Numbered from the stretch's first letter, positions 17,209 to 25,345 are shown. The stretch: DNA of 33,596 bases from UBA9732 sp963615565 (GCA_963615565.1 CAVEGR010000095.1:1-33596); one strand, 5' to 3'. Made by a program: numbers and translations. Notes: generated from the sequence alone by a model not told the origin.

Positions 17209-18516
17209 ATGAACAAAATAGACCACTTTTTTCATTTAAGCGAAAACGGAACTACAGTCCGTAGAGAAGTAGGAGGCGCATTAACCAGTTTTTTCTCAGT
17301 TGCATACATAATCTTTGTAACACCAAGTTATCTTGCACTTACTGGCATGGACTACACTGGAGTACTTCTTGCTACATGTCTTTCGTCTGCTTTGGGTTGT
17401 TTCTTATCTGCAATCTTTAATCTTCCTTTTATACTCTCCCCGGGAGTAGGCCTTAACGCCTTTTTCACATACACGCTCTGTCTTACTATGGGATATACTT
17501 GGCAACAGGCATTAGCAATAGTTTGTATCTCCGGTGTTTTGTTTTTGATTATCAGTATCACGCCTCTCAGAGATAAAATGGTCAACTGCATACCTCCAAG
17601 TATGAAAAGTGCAATAAGTGCTGGAATGGGAATGTTTATAGCTCTGATAGGCCTTCTAAATACAGGAATAATCAAAGCAGAAAACGGAACACTCCTTCTT
17701 GGGAATTTAAGTGCTCCGTCATCTTTTCTTTCTGTGCTAAGTCTTCTTATAACAGGATGCTTAATGGCATGGAAAGTTAAAGGTGCAATGCTTATAGGAA
17801 TTGTAGTTACTACCCTCTTGGGCTTTCCTTTGGGCGTAACAAGTACACCAGAGTCAATGAGCATATCATTTGGTGCGCTTAAAGGTTTGTTTCTTTCTCT
17901 AGACTTTGGAGGCATTCTTTCTCTTGGAGTTTTACCTTTAGTCACAGCAATAATTACGTTCACAATGTGTCTTTGTTTTGACACAATTGGAGCTCTTATT
18001 TGCATTGCAGGAGCCGGAAATTTATTAAACGAAAAAGGAGAACTTGGCAGAAACAGCCTTGGAATGACTGCAGTTGCAATATCTTCTGCAATGGCTCCTT
18101 TCATTGGAGCTCCGGCCGTTGGGATTCCAGTAGAAGGTTCAACCGGAGTTGCAGATGGTGCAAAAACTGGCCTCTATACAGCAACAACAGGGGTTTTATT
18201 CCTTTTAGCCACACTTATATCTCCCATTGCATCAATAATACCAAGTGCAGCAACTTCTCCAGCACTTATTCTCATTGGAATGCTTATGATAGGAAATGCT
18301 ACTAATATTTATTGGCACAAGATAGAAATAGCTCTTCCCTGCTTTCTTACAATGATTATGATTCCGTTTACATATTCGGTAGCAGATGGCATAGGAGTAG
18401 GCTTTATATCGTACACAGCTATTTCATTGGCAACAGGAAGGGGCAAGAAGGTTCCTCCAATCACTTGGGGGCTCTCAATAATGTTCATTGTCATGTACAT
18501 ACTATCAGCTCTATGA
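17209..18516 (+). CDS. NCS2-family purine permease (AzgA-like), first copy
   Basis: 435 aa with about 12-14 transmembrane helices. It opens with FFHLSENGTTVRREVGGALTSFF, the typical start of adenine/guanine/hypoxanthine permeases. It carries the SPGVGLNAFFTYT motif (TM3 region) and, later, FDTIGALICIAG and GAPAVGIPVEGSTGVADGAKTGL, the substrate and proton-coupling segments of this family. It should import purine bases by proton symport across the inner membrane. I start it at the ATG at 17209 with AAAAGGA 6 nt upstream. It is followed after 50 nt by a paralogue in the same direction. Confidence 0.9.
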   Translation: MNKIDHFFHLSENGTTVRREVGGALTSFFSVAYIIFVTPSYLALTGMDYTGVLLATCLSSALGCFLSAIFNLPFILSPGVGLNAFFTYTLCLTMGYTWQQALAIVCISGVLFLIISITPLRDKMVNCIPPSMKSAISAGMGMFIALIGLLNTGIIKAENGTLLLGNLSAPSSFLSVLSLLITGCLMAWKVKGAMLIGIVVTTLLGFPLGVTSTPESMSISFGALKGLFLSLDFGGILSLGVLPLVTAIITFTMCLCFDTIGALICIAGAGNLLNEKGELGRNSLGMTAVAISSAMAPFIGAPAVGIPVEGSTGVADGAKTGLYTATTGVLFLLATLISPIASIIPSAATSPALILIGMLMIGNATNIYWHKIEIALPCFLTMIMIPFTYSVADGIGVGFISYTAISLATGRGKKVPPITWGLSIMFIVMYILSAL

Positions 18517-18566
18517 GAAAAACCCTATGGGGTCTGAGAAGAAAACAATCTAAAAAGAGGTTTAAC

Positions 18567-19871
18567 ATGAAAAAGATAGAGGAATTCTTTCACCTACAAG
18601 AGAAGGAAACCACATTAAAACGCGAGATTTTAGGAGGAATCACAACATTTCTCTCTTCTATGTACATTGTTGTGGTCATCCCCAACGTGCTCAAAAACAT
18701 AGGAATGGATGAAAGTGCCGTCATGTGCGCCGTGTGCATAATATCGGGATTGGGAAGTATTCTATCTGGAATAGTATCGAATACTCCATTTGTTCTGGCC
18801 CCGGGTCTTGGATTAAACACCATATTCACGTACACAGTTTGTCAAGGATATGGCTTCATGTGGCAAGAGGCGCTAGCTCTTGTTTTCATATCAGGCGTGC
18901 TATATTTCTTGCTTTCAATCAGCCCTCTAAGAGAACGCATCACAGACGTTCTCCCCTTGCCATTCAAGTATGCAATTTGTGCTGGAGTGGGCCTTTTCAT
19001 CACCCTCACAGGCCTTATCAATTCAGGCCTCATAACGGCAGAAAACAATCTTCTTGACATGGGTGCAATAATCTCACCAAGCCCTCTTTTGGCTCTTATA
19101 GGAATCTTTCTTACAGCAATATTATTAATAAAAAAAGTCCCCGGTGCCATCATAATTGGCATGATAATCACAGCCTTGGCCAGCATTCCACTAGGAATCA
19201 CAACTGTCCCAGAAAGCTTTTTCTCCGGTTTTGACATCTCCAAAATTGCCTTCAATCTCAACTTTTCAGGCCTTCTTTCCCATGGATTTATCCCGATATT
19301 TTCTTCTCTGCTGTCCCTTGTCGTTTCTTCTTTTTTTGATTCAACTGGCACAATCCTTGGCGTTGGAACAGATGCAGGCCTCACTTCCAACACTGGAGAT
19401 CTAGAGGGACAAGATAGGATCCTAATCTCAAACAGCATTGCCACAATTGGAGGTTCCCTCTTTGGAACTAGCAATCTTGTTGTCGTGGCAGAATCTGCCA
19501 CCGGAATAAAAGAAGGATCAAGAAGTGGCTTATCTGCAGTAATTTCTGGCCTTCTATTTCTTTTTCTCTTACCTTTTGCTCCCGTTGCAAAACTGATATC
19601 TGGTGCAGCAATGACTGCCCCTCTTGTAATAGTTGGAATGTCAATGATGAGCGGAATTACTCAAATTACTTGGAAACATGTTGAAATTTCCCTTCCCTGC
19701 TTTTTGATAATTATGGGAACTCCATTTACTTTTAGTATAACCACCGGACTCATGCTGGGCGTCATCTCTTATGTAGTTGTAATGATATCCCGCAGAAGAG
19801 CCAAACTCGTAGACCCAGTACTTTATATTCTCGCTTTTGTTTTTATTGTAACACTACTGCTTGAAATGTAA
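18567..19871 (+). CDS. NCS2-family purine permease (AzgA-like), second copy
   Basis: 434 aa, clearly homologous to the gene before it (EEFFHLQEKETTLKREILGG, APGLGLNTIFTYTV, FFDSTGTILGVGTDAG, ESATGIKEGSRSGL). The two differ in the substrate-region loops: GIPVEGSTGVADG in the first versus VVVAESATGIKEG here. That points to different base preferences rather than a recent duplication. The ATG at 18567 has AAAGAGG 6 nt upstream. It ends 50 nt before a very large hairpin that separates it from the convergent trmD gene. Confidence 0.9.
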   Translation: MKKIEEFFHLQEKETTLKREILGGITTFLSSMYIVVVIPNVLKNIGMDESAVMCAVCIISGLGSILSGIVSNTPFVLAPGLGLNTIFTYTVCQGYGFMWQEALALVFISGVLYFLLSISPLRERITDVLPLPFKYAICAGVGLFITLTGLINSGLITAENNLLDMGAIISPSPLLALIGIFLTAILLIKKVPGAIIIGMIITALASIPLGITTVPESFFSGFDISKIAFNLNFSGLLSHGFIPIFSSLLSLVVSSFFDSTGTILGVGTDAGLTSNTGDLEGQDRILISNSIATIGGSLFGTSNLVVVAESATGIKEGSRSGLSAVISGLLFLFLLPFAPVAKLISGAAMTAPLVIVGMSMMSGITQITWKHVEISLPCFLIIMGTPFTFSITTGLMLGVISYVVVMISRRRAKLVDPVLYILAFVFIVTLLLEM

Positions 19872-19921
19872 TGTCCCTTGGTGTGGACTCCTAGTTTAGC
19901 TGCTAGTTTGTATTCCTAATT

Positions 19922-20000
19922 TAGACAAAAAACCACCCTTTTTAGGGTCAAAATGTCTACATGTAGACATTTTGGGCCTTTTTTAGGTGGTTTTTGTCTA
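19922..20000. terminator. Very large bidirectional terminator hairpin (79 nt)
   Basis: An outer stem of 15 bp (TAGACAAAAA-CCACC with one bulged A, against GGTGGTTTTTGTCTA) encloses AGG/CCT pairing and an inner perfect 24-bp palindrome at 19950-19973 centred on TACATGTA. T-runs follow on both strands. It stands between the convergent purine permease and trmD genes and overlaps the trmD stop codon. It should end both transcripts; its length is far beyond a normal terminator. Confidence 0.85.
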
Positions 20001-20702
20001 TTTTTTTGAACTCACAGTTCCTTTCTCTTGGAGAATATACTTCTCATAAAGATCAGGCCGCAGTCTCTTTGTGTCTTTCAATGCCTCATTATGACGCCAT
20101 TGCTCTATCTTTTGATGGTTGCCACTTAGAAGTATTTCTGGAACTTTCTCCCCTATATACTCAATAGGCTTTGTGTACTGGGGGTATTCAAGAAGTATAT
20201 TCTCGTGACTTTCATCATTTGTTGCCCCTTCTCGGATAACGCTAGGGAGAAGTCTCACTATACTGTCAATAATGACTTCTGCTGCGGTTTCTCCTCCGCT
20301 GAGAACATAATCTCCAATAGAAATCATCCCATCAACGTGATTTTCAACTCGCCTGTCCACACCCTCGTAGTGACCGCAAATGAGAACAATATCATCTTCT
20401 TTTGCAAGTTCTCTTGCCCTCTTTTGACTGTAAACTACTCCCTTAGGCGAAAGAAGAATAATTCTGCTTTTTGCAGTTTTGTTTGCTTCTACTGCCTTCA
20501 TTGTGGTATCAAAACGGAGAATCATACCGGTGCCTCCTCCACATGGAGAATCATCTATATGCCTAAAGGAGCCTCCTGCATAAGGCTTGATATCTACTAT
20601 GTTAATAGTGACAATACCCCTTTTTACGGCTCTTTCAACAAGGGGCATTCTCATGAAAGAGTCAAAAACATTGGGAAATATTGTTAGTACCGTTATTTTC
20701 AT
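19998..20702 (-). CDS. trmD: tRNA (guanine37-N1)-methyltransferase TrmD
   Basis: 234 aa, normal TrmD length. It transfers a methyl group from S-adenosylmethionine to G37 of tRNAs that have G36, preventing +1 frameshifts. The trefoil-knot SAM site is visible: LLSPKG (84-89), CGHYEGVDRRV (109-119) and SIGDYVLSGGE (128-138), with GGGTGM at 55-60. The catalytic Asp is D163 in ATNDE, and the partner Arg is R150. I start it at MKITVLTIFP (ATG at 20702); the longer open frame overlaps the upstream gene. No good ribosome site is visible. It lies 4 nt after the pyridoxamine-oxidase-like gene, not in the usual rpsP-rimM-trmD-rplS cluster. Confidence 0.95.
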   Translation of the reverse strand: MKITVLTIFPNVFDSFMRMPLVERAVKRGIVTINIVDIKPYAGGSFRHIDDSPCGGGTGMILRFDTTMKAVEANKTAKSRIILLSPKGVVYSQKRARELAKEDDIVLICGHYEGVDRRVENHVDGMISIGDYVLSGGETAAEVIIDSIVRLLPSVIREGATNDESHENILLEYPQYTKPIEYIGEKVPEILLSGNHQKIEQWRHNEALKDTKRLRPDLYEKYILQEKGTVSSKK

Positions 20703-20706
20703 AAGG

Positions 20707-21117
20707 TTAAAAATGAACAACCTCAGGTGCGCTTGTGAATGAATAGAAGATTGCAGTTGCGTTTTTGAAGTAGAAGACCTCTGTGTTGCCGTCATCTGGG
20801 TCGTACATTGACTTCAAAGATGGGTAGGCTTCAAGCATTGAAACACGGGCCTCGCGTCTGTCATCTTCAAAGAGCTGTCCAGAAATGCGAATCCACTGGC
20901 CGTTCATAAATGCGCAAATTTCTGCCTTAGGATTGAGATGGAGTTGTTTAGATACGTCTTTCTTTTTTCCTGTCTGGATATAGAGTTTATCCTCAAAAAT
21001 GTGGGCAGTTCCAAAAGGGCGTACTCTTGGTTGGTCGCCTTCAACTGTTGCAAGATAGTAAGTTTCTGCATCCTTCAGAAATTGTTCAACTCTTTTAATG
21101 TTTTTATTGTTTTCCAT
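20707..21117 (-). CDS. Pyridoxamine 5'-phosphate oxidase-fold protein
   Basis: 136 aa, a small split-barrel flavin-binding protein. The pattern YYLATVEGDQPRVRPFGTA at the N-terminus and IFEDKLYIQTGKKKDVSKQL next, then AEICAFMNGQWIRISGQL, matches the putative PNPOx family of FMN-binding oxidoreductases often found singly in anaerobes. The start is the ATG with GAGAGG 5 nt upstream. It is the upstream partner of trmD in a likely two-gene transcript; no functional link is evident. Confidence 0.85.
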   Translation of the reverse strand: MENNKNIKRVEQFLKDAETYYLATVEGDQPRVRPFGTAHIFEDKLYIQTGKKKDVSKQLHLNPKAEICAFMNGQWIRISGQLFEDDRREARVSMLEAYPSLKSMYDPDDGNTEVFYFKNATAIFYSFTSAPEVVHF

Positions 21118-21125
21118 AGTTACCT

Positions 21126-21155
21126 CTCTTTATGTAATGGCTCTTTATGTGATGC
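21126..21155. repeat. Tandem pair of 15-bp repeats
   Basis: CTCTTTATGTAATGG is followed directly by CTCTTTATGTGATGC (13 of 15 identical). They lie just upstream of the pyridoxamine-oxidase-like gene and overlap its ribosome-site region on the other strand. Confidence 0.6.
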
Positions 21156-21186
21156 TATTCTACCACTTTTTTTACTACTTTACATG

Positions 21187-21230
21187 GGCAAAAGATTGAA
21201 ACAGGCAATAGATTGAAACAGGCAAGAGAT
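21187..21230. repeat. Tandem 17-bp repeat, 2.6 copies
   Basis: The unit GGCAANAGATTGAAACA occurs at 21187-21203 and 21204-21220, with a partial third copy at 21221-21230. Only the sixth base differs (A, T, G). The array lies in the 373-bp gap between divergent genes. Nothing else coding is seen there. Confidence 0.8.
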
Positions 21231-21396
21231 AAAACCTCTCATCCTTAGGTGTCCTAATTCATGTATCAATATCTATTTCAATAACCGTTACAATGTCAGT
21301 TCAGATATCTTAGTTAGATACATATAGATATATACTGCTTCATGCTACATCTATTTATTGCTATTTTTAATAGACCTGTGATATTCTCAAACCAAA

Positions 21397-21468
21397 GACT
21401 TGATAAGTCGTCCGTCCGTATAAGCCGACGCGCAAACCGGAAGCAAGTGCGCCACTGTGGGCGGGAAA
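21397..21468 (+). promoter_or_regulatory. Possible structured leader RNA before the DUF5692-like gene
   Basis: A GC-rich island in AT-rich DNA, ending 22 nt before the ATG. It contains a GACTT-GAT-AAGTC hairpin (21397-21409), CCGTCC that can pair with GGGCGG, a GCGC...GCGC pairing, and a small AGTG-CGC-CACT hairpin. GTCG could pair with CGAC instead, giving alternative folds. The GCCACTGT piece recalls the cobalamin-riboswitch core, but the B12-box sequence that should follow is absent. I cannot assign it to a known class. Confidence 0.4.
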
Positions 21469-21490
21469 ATAACTAAAAAGAGGTATAGTT

Positions 21491-22525
21491 ATGTTTTTCC
21501 AAATTTACGGTGAAACCGCAATGTACCAGCTTCTAGGTTTTCTGCTGGTATTTACCGGACTTGTGCTCGCAAATGAATTTGCCCGTAGAACTAAAATTGG
21601 TGGTTTTACATGCTTTATTGCACTACCTGCTGCACTTACAGTGTACTTCATTGTCATTGCCATTGGAGCAAGCAAAGGTGCAGAATGGGCACTGAACAAC
21701 CAGACATACACCAACATGAACAGCTGGTTCCACTATGCTAAGCTATATGCCGCCACAACAGGTTGTATTGGCTTTATGATGCTTAAATATAAGTGGAGCA
21801 TTGGCAAAACAAATTGGTTCAAAGCATTCCCATTTGTCATTGTTGCTATTAACATTCTTATTGCTGTTGCTAGTGATTTTGAATCTGGAATCAAAGGTGC
21901 TATTGCATTTAAAGAGTTTGGCGACCGCTGGTGGTTGTCATCTGAAAATGTTTGGCTTTATGGTGGCTGGTGGAACTGGCTCAATGGTATTGCCGGAATT
22001 ATCAACATTTTCTGTATGACTGCATGGTGGGGAATCTACTCCTCCAAAGACCAAAAAGATATGCTTTGGCCAGATATGACTTGGTGCTACATTCTTGCTT
22101 ACGATTTGTGGAACTTTGAATACACATACAACTGTCTGCCAACTCATGCATGGTACTGTGGCCTTGCACTCTTACTTGCACCAACCTTTGCAAACCACTT
22201 CTGGAACAAGGGCGGTTGGATTCAGAACCGTGCTAATACATTGGCTTTGTGGTGCATGTTTGCACAAGTCTTCCCATTGTTCCAAGACGACAGTGTATTC
22301 ACAGTCATTCCATCACTGTACACAGACGGTGTCATGGATGCCACAGTCCGTCCAACTTCTGCAGATCCAAGAATGCAGGGAATCATTGCTGTTATTGCTC
22401 TAGTAGCCAATGTGCTCATCCTTGCTGCCATCATTAAGCGTGCTAAGGTTCAGAAGAAGAACCCGTACAAGCAGGAAATCTTCACAGACCAGCGCGACTT
22501 CCAAGAAGCAATGAGCAGAGCTTAA
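21491..22525 (+). CDS. Trp-rich polytopic membrane protein, DUF5692-like
   Basis: 344 aa with about eight to nine transmembrane helices and an unusual abundance of tryptophan and other aromatics (for example WWLSSENVWLYGGWWNWLNG near residue 150). It ends in a short basic tail. The overall pattern matches what I remember of DUF5692, a family without known function. Length and topology suggest a small-molecule transporter or membrane sensor, but nothing in the sequence proves either. The ATG has AGAGG 7 nt upstream. It is preceded by a repeat-rich region and a possible structured leader, and followed by two strong terminators, so it is a single-gene unit with its own regulation. Confidence 0.7.
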   Translation: MFFQIYGETAMYQLLGFLLVFTGLVLANEFARRTKIGGFTCFIALPAALTVYFIVIAIGASKGAEWALNNQTYTNMNSWFHYAKLYAATTGCIGFMMLKYKWSIGKTNWFKAFPFVIVAINILIAVASDFESGIKGAIAFKEFGDRWWLSSENVWLYGGWWNWLNGIAGIINIFCMTAWWGIYSSKDQKDMLWPDMTWCYILAYDLWNFEYTYNCLPTHAWYCGLALLLAPTFANHFWNKGGWIQNRANTLALWCMFAQVFPLFQDDSVFTVIPSLYTDGVMDATVRPTSADPRMQGIIAVIALVANVLILAAIIKRAKVQKKNPYKQEIFTDQRDFQEAMSRA

Positions 22526-22538
22526 GCCTATTGCTTAA

Positions 22539-22564
22539 AGGTTTTTGCAAATTTGCAAAAACCT
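22539..22564. terminator. Palindromic hairpin after the DUF5692-like gene
   Basis: A perfect 26-bp palindrome with arms AGGTTTTTGCAAA / TTTGCAAAAACCT, beginning 14 nt after the stop. It belongs to the TTTTTGCAAAAA hairpin set of this window and can act as the first of two terminators. Confidence 0.7.
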
Positions 22565-22588
22565 CTTTAAGATTGCATAAAAGCATAC

Positions 22589-22625
22589 AAATCCCCTTGA
22601 AACAAGAAAAATTTCAAGGGGATTT
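22589..22625 (+). terminator. Strong Rho-independent terminator
   Basis: A perfect 14-bp stem (AAATCCCCTTGAAA / TTTCAAGGGGATTT) with a 9-nt loop, followed by a run of T. It lies 25 nt past the palindromic hairpin and fully separates the DUF5692-like gene from the next. Confidence 0.9.
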
Positions 22626-22690
22626 TTTTCAACTTTTAGTATTATTTGTAGTATTATTATGATGATAAGGATGAATAATAGAGGTTTAAA

Positions 22691-23497
22691 ATGGCAAGAC
22701 AAGACAATGTAGAAGTTTTTCAAAAAACAAAACAAATGTATGAAACAGAACCCGTGCTCATGGAAGCTGTAAAGAAATCTATTGCAAAACAGAAGCTCTA
22801 TATCACCCCGCCAGAAACAGAAGTAGAAACAGAAGAAGAAAGAGAGGCAAAGACAGGAGAGACAAATACAAACATTGTTGTATCTTCCAAAAGAACACTG
22901 GAGGCCGCTTCCCATTATACAGGCAAAACAGCTGTACTTAATTTTGCATCTGCAAAGTACCCTGGCGGAGGCGTAGAAGGCGGAGCCAATGCACAGGAGG
23001 AGGCATTGTGCAGGATTTCTACTTTGTATCCTTGCCTTTGCGACAGCGGCGTGTGGAATGATTTCTATCAATTTCACAGAAAGCAACACAATCCTCTGTA
23101 TTCAGACAGACTAATTTACACCCCGGATGTTGTGGTCTTTAGAAAGGACGATACCTTTATGAACGTTCTCCCAAAGGGCCTCTGGTGGAAGGTAGATGTC
23201 ATCACCTGCGCGGCTCCCAACAAGAGCATGATGCAAGAAAATGTCAATTTAGCACCAGAGTTCATAAGCCGATTCAAAGCAATATTGGCTGCAGCAAAAG
23301 CAAATAAAGCCGATAATATCGTTCTTGGAGCTTTTGGGTGTGGTGTATTTGCAAACAATCCTTATGTAGTTGCAAACTCAGCAAAAGAAGCTCTAAAAGA
23401 GTTTTCTTTCAAAAATGTAGAGTTTGCAGTCTATTGCTCCAAATGGGATAGAGCCAACTTTGAAGCGTTCTCCAGCGTGTTTGCTAAAAACCGCTAG
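22691..23497 (+). CDS. TIGR02452-type macrodomain protein, bacterial poly(ADP-ribose) glycohydrolase-like
   Basis: 268 aa. The PARG signature is complete: NFASAKYPGGGVEGG with GGG at 92-94, followed by QEE at 102-104 (NAQEEALCR). The two glutamates are the catalytic pair in characterised PARGs. The late GAFGCGVFANNP (212-223) is the usual macrodomain ADP-ribose loop. The enzyme should remove ADP-ribose from proteins or degrade poly(ADP-ribose) or related adducts in the cytosol. No ADP-ribosyl transferase is visible in the window, so its target is unknown; antagonism of a toxin or phage enzyme is possible. AGAGG lies 6 nt before the ATG. Confidence 0.88.
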   Translation: MARQDNVEVFQKTKQMYETEPVLMEAVKKSIAKQKLYITPPETEVETEEEREAKTGETNTNIVVSSKRTLEAASHYTGKTAVLNFASAKYPGGGVEGGANAQEEALCRISTLYPCLCDSGVWNDFYQFHRKQHNPLYSDRLIYTPDVVVFRKDDTFMNVLPKGLWWKVDVITCAAPNKSMMQENVNLAPEFISRFKAILAAAKANKADNIVLGAFGCGVFANNPYVVANSAKEALKEFSFKNVEFAVYCSKWDRANFEAFSSVFAKNR

Positions 23498-23568
23498 AGA
23501 CACCACTTTTGAAAAAAGCACACTTATGAATTATACTAAGGTAGTTATGTCCAAAGGAGGTATGTAGT

Positions 23569-25149
23569 ATGGGAAGATTTGTTAATCCTGATAGTTCAAC
23601 ATTTAGTGAAGCAGTGAATGCTGAAATATATGTTGATAAAAGCGGACTTATCAGTTACTTGAACAAAGTTATGTGTACTCCACAAAAGTATATCTGCAAC
23701 AGCCGTCCTCGCAGATTTGGAAAATCAACAACAGCAAACATGCTTGCTGCCTATTATTCAAAAGGTTCTGATGCAAAAGAGATGTTCTCCAAACTTGAAA
23801 TCTCATCTTCTCCTAACTGGGAAAAGAATCTCAATAAATATGATGTGATTCATGTAGATATTCAATGGTGCATAAACCCTGCTGGAGGAATAGAAAGTGT
23901 AACTTCTTATATTGAAAAAGCAATAATAGAAGAATTGAAAGAATTTTATCCAAAATTAATCAATAATGAGGATAAATCATTACCCTCAGTATTAGCCCAA
24001 ATTAATAATAAAACAAAAAATCAATTTGTCATCATCATAGATGAATGGGATGTACTCATCCGTGACGATGCAAAAAACAAGAAAGTACAAGAAGAATACA
24101 TATCATTTCTAAGAGGATTGTTTAAGGGTGTTGAGCCCACTAGATATATAGCACTTGCCTACATGACAGGCATTCTTCCAATCAAGAGAGAGAAGACACA
24201 ATCTGCACTGAATAATTTTGATGAATACACAATACTAGATGCAGGTCCTTTTGCAAGATATGTGGGCTTTACAGAAGAAGAAGTTAAGACTCTATGCAAA
24301 AAGTACAATATGAATTTTGCAGAAGTAAAGAGATGGTATGACGGCTATCTCCTTGACGACTACCATGTTTACAATCCAAAAGCTGTAGTCTCTGTCATGC
24401 TTAGCAGAAAATTCAAAAGCTATTGGTCAAATACTGCAAATTATGATCTCATTGTTCCTTTAATAAACATGAACTATAACGGTCTGAAGACAGACATAAT
24501 AACAATGCTTTCAGGCAGTGAAGTTAAAGTTGATGTGGGCACATTCAAGAATGATACAGTAAGTTTTGCATCAAAAGACGACGTCATTACGTATCTCATC
24601 CACCTTGGTTATCTTGCATATAACGAGAAAAAGAAAACGGCGTTCCTCCCAAATGAAGAGATAAGAGAAGAAATGGCTTATGCAGTCAAGAAAAAGACTT
24701 GGAAAGAAATGATTTCATTTACAGAAAAATCAAATGCAATCCTTGAGGCAGTTCTATCGGATAATGAAAATGCCGTTGCCAGCGGAATAGAGAAGATACA
24801 CGATAATTATATTCCTTCTCTGCAGTACAACAATGAAAATGCCCTTTCCTCTGTTATCACTCTTGCGTTTCTTAGTTCAATGGAATTCTATTCTAGGCCA
24901 CTTAGAGAGCTCCCATCAGGTAAAGGATTCTCTGACATTATATACCTTCCTAAACCTGAATACATGGATGAATATCCCGCACTTTTAATAGAGCTCAAGT
25001 GGAACAAAGATGCTAAAACGGCCATTGACCAAATAAAAGAGAAGAATTATCCAGAATCTATCAAAGAATACACAAGCAACATCCTGCTTGTAGGTATCAA
25101 CTATGACAAAACAACTAAAAAACACGAGTGCATAATTGAAAAACTCTAA
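23569..25149 (+). CDS. AAA-ATPase-like protein with C-terminal PD-(D/E)XK nuclease-like domain
   Basis: 526 aa of the AAA-ATPase_like (PF09820) plus PDDEXK_9/DUF1703 architecture. The N-terminal P-loop is SRPRRFGKST (45-54), and Walker B is FVIIIDEWD (about 152-160). The central part has GFTEEEV and RWYDGY, typical of the family. The C-terminus holds GFSDIIYLP (about 452) and LIELKW (about 473), the Asp and Glu-X-Lys of a PD-(D/E)XK site. Members are widespread, often multicopy, and of unproven function; roles in DNA processing or defence are suspected. A very strong ribosome site (AAAGGAGG) is 8-9 nt upstream. It follows the PARG-like gene by 71 nt with no terminator, so they may be cotranscribed. 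Confidence 0.88.
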   Translation: MGRFVNPDSSTFSEAVNAEIYVDKSGLISYLNKVMCTPQKYICNSRPRRFGKSTTANMLAAYYSKGSDAKEMFSKLEISSSPNWEKNLNKYDVIHVDIQWCINPAGGIESVTSYIEKAIIEELKEFYPKLINNEDKSLPSVLAQINNKTKNQFVIIIDEWDVLIRDDAKNKKVQEEYISFLRGLFKGVEPTRYIALAYMTGILPIKREKTQSALNNFDEYTILDAGPFARYVGFTEEEVKTLCKKYNMNFAEVKRWYDGYLLDDYHVYNPKAVVSVMLSRKFKSYWSNTANYDLIVPLINMNYNGLKTDIITMLSGSEVKVDVGTFKNDTVSFASKDDVITYLIHLGYLAYNEKKKTAFLPNEEIREEMAYAVKKKTWKEMISFTEKSNAILEAVLSDNENAVASGIEKIHDNYIPSLQYNNENALSSVITLAFLSSMEFYSRPLRELPSGKGFSDIIYLPKPEYMDEYPALLIELKWNKDAKTAIDQIKEKNYPESIKEYTSNILLVGINYDKTTKKHECIIEKL

Positions 25150-25314
25150 AATCGTAGGGATTGAACTATCCCAAATTTTGGAAACCTTTGAGACTTTTAC
25201 AAAAAAATTGCCATCATGAATTTGGCCTTTGTTAAAGAAGATACAATTCGCGATAAGATTTAATTTATCTAGAACTTTAGGTTTCGTTTAACAGGGAAAG
25301 AACTTAATTATTTA

Positions 25315-25339
25315 GTGAGGTCAAAAAATTTGACCTCAC
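25315..25339. promoter_or_regulatory. Perfect inverted repeat just upstream of the small winged-helix ORF
   Basis: Two 11-bp arms, GTGAGGTCAAA and TTTGACCTCAC, separated by AAA. It ends 6 nt before the ATG of the 60-aa winged-helix ORF. Perfect symmetry, helical-turn spacing and position fit an operator for that protein or a relative. No T-run follows, so a terminator is less likely. The 165-bp stretch before it holds only a 15-codon ATG frame (25216-25263), which I do not call as a gene. Confidence 0.65.
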
Positions 25340-25345
25340 GAGAAG

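Noticed and set aside
17352..18104. 250-codon minus-strand ORF opposite the purine permease
   Set aside because: It is a frame shadow of the permease gene, Pro/Arg-rich, without ribosome site or family resemblance.
18312..18566. Extended N-terminus for the second purine permease
   Set aside because: The extra 85 codons lie inside the first permease in another frame and lack membrane character; the ATG at 18567 has a good ribosome site.
20703..20795. Longer TrmD start
   Set aside because: It overlaps the preceding gene and gives a non-conserved, Ser/Gln-rich leader; family alignment starts at MKITVLTIFP.
21430..21470. Cobalamin riboswitch
   Set aside because: GCCACTGTG and the flanking GCGC pairing resemble the core, but the P4 hairpin arms do not match and the B12 box that should follow is absent; only 22 nt remain before the ATG.
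25150..25185. tRNA fragment or tRNA-derived attachment site (GGGATTGAAC-like stretch)
   Set aside because: It recalls a T-arm in reverse complement, but stem pairing fails and no acceptor stem or anticodon arm can be built.
25216..25263. 15-codon ORF (MNLAFVKEDTIRDKI)
   Set aside because: No ribosome site and no recognisable family; too short to support.
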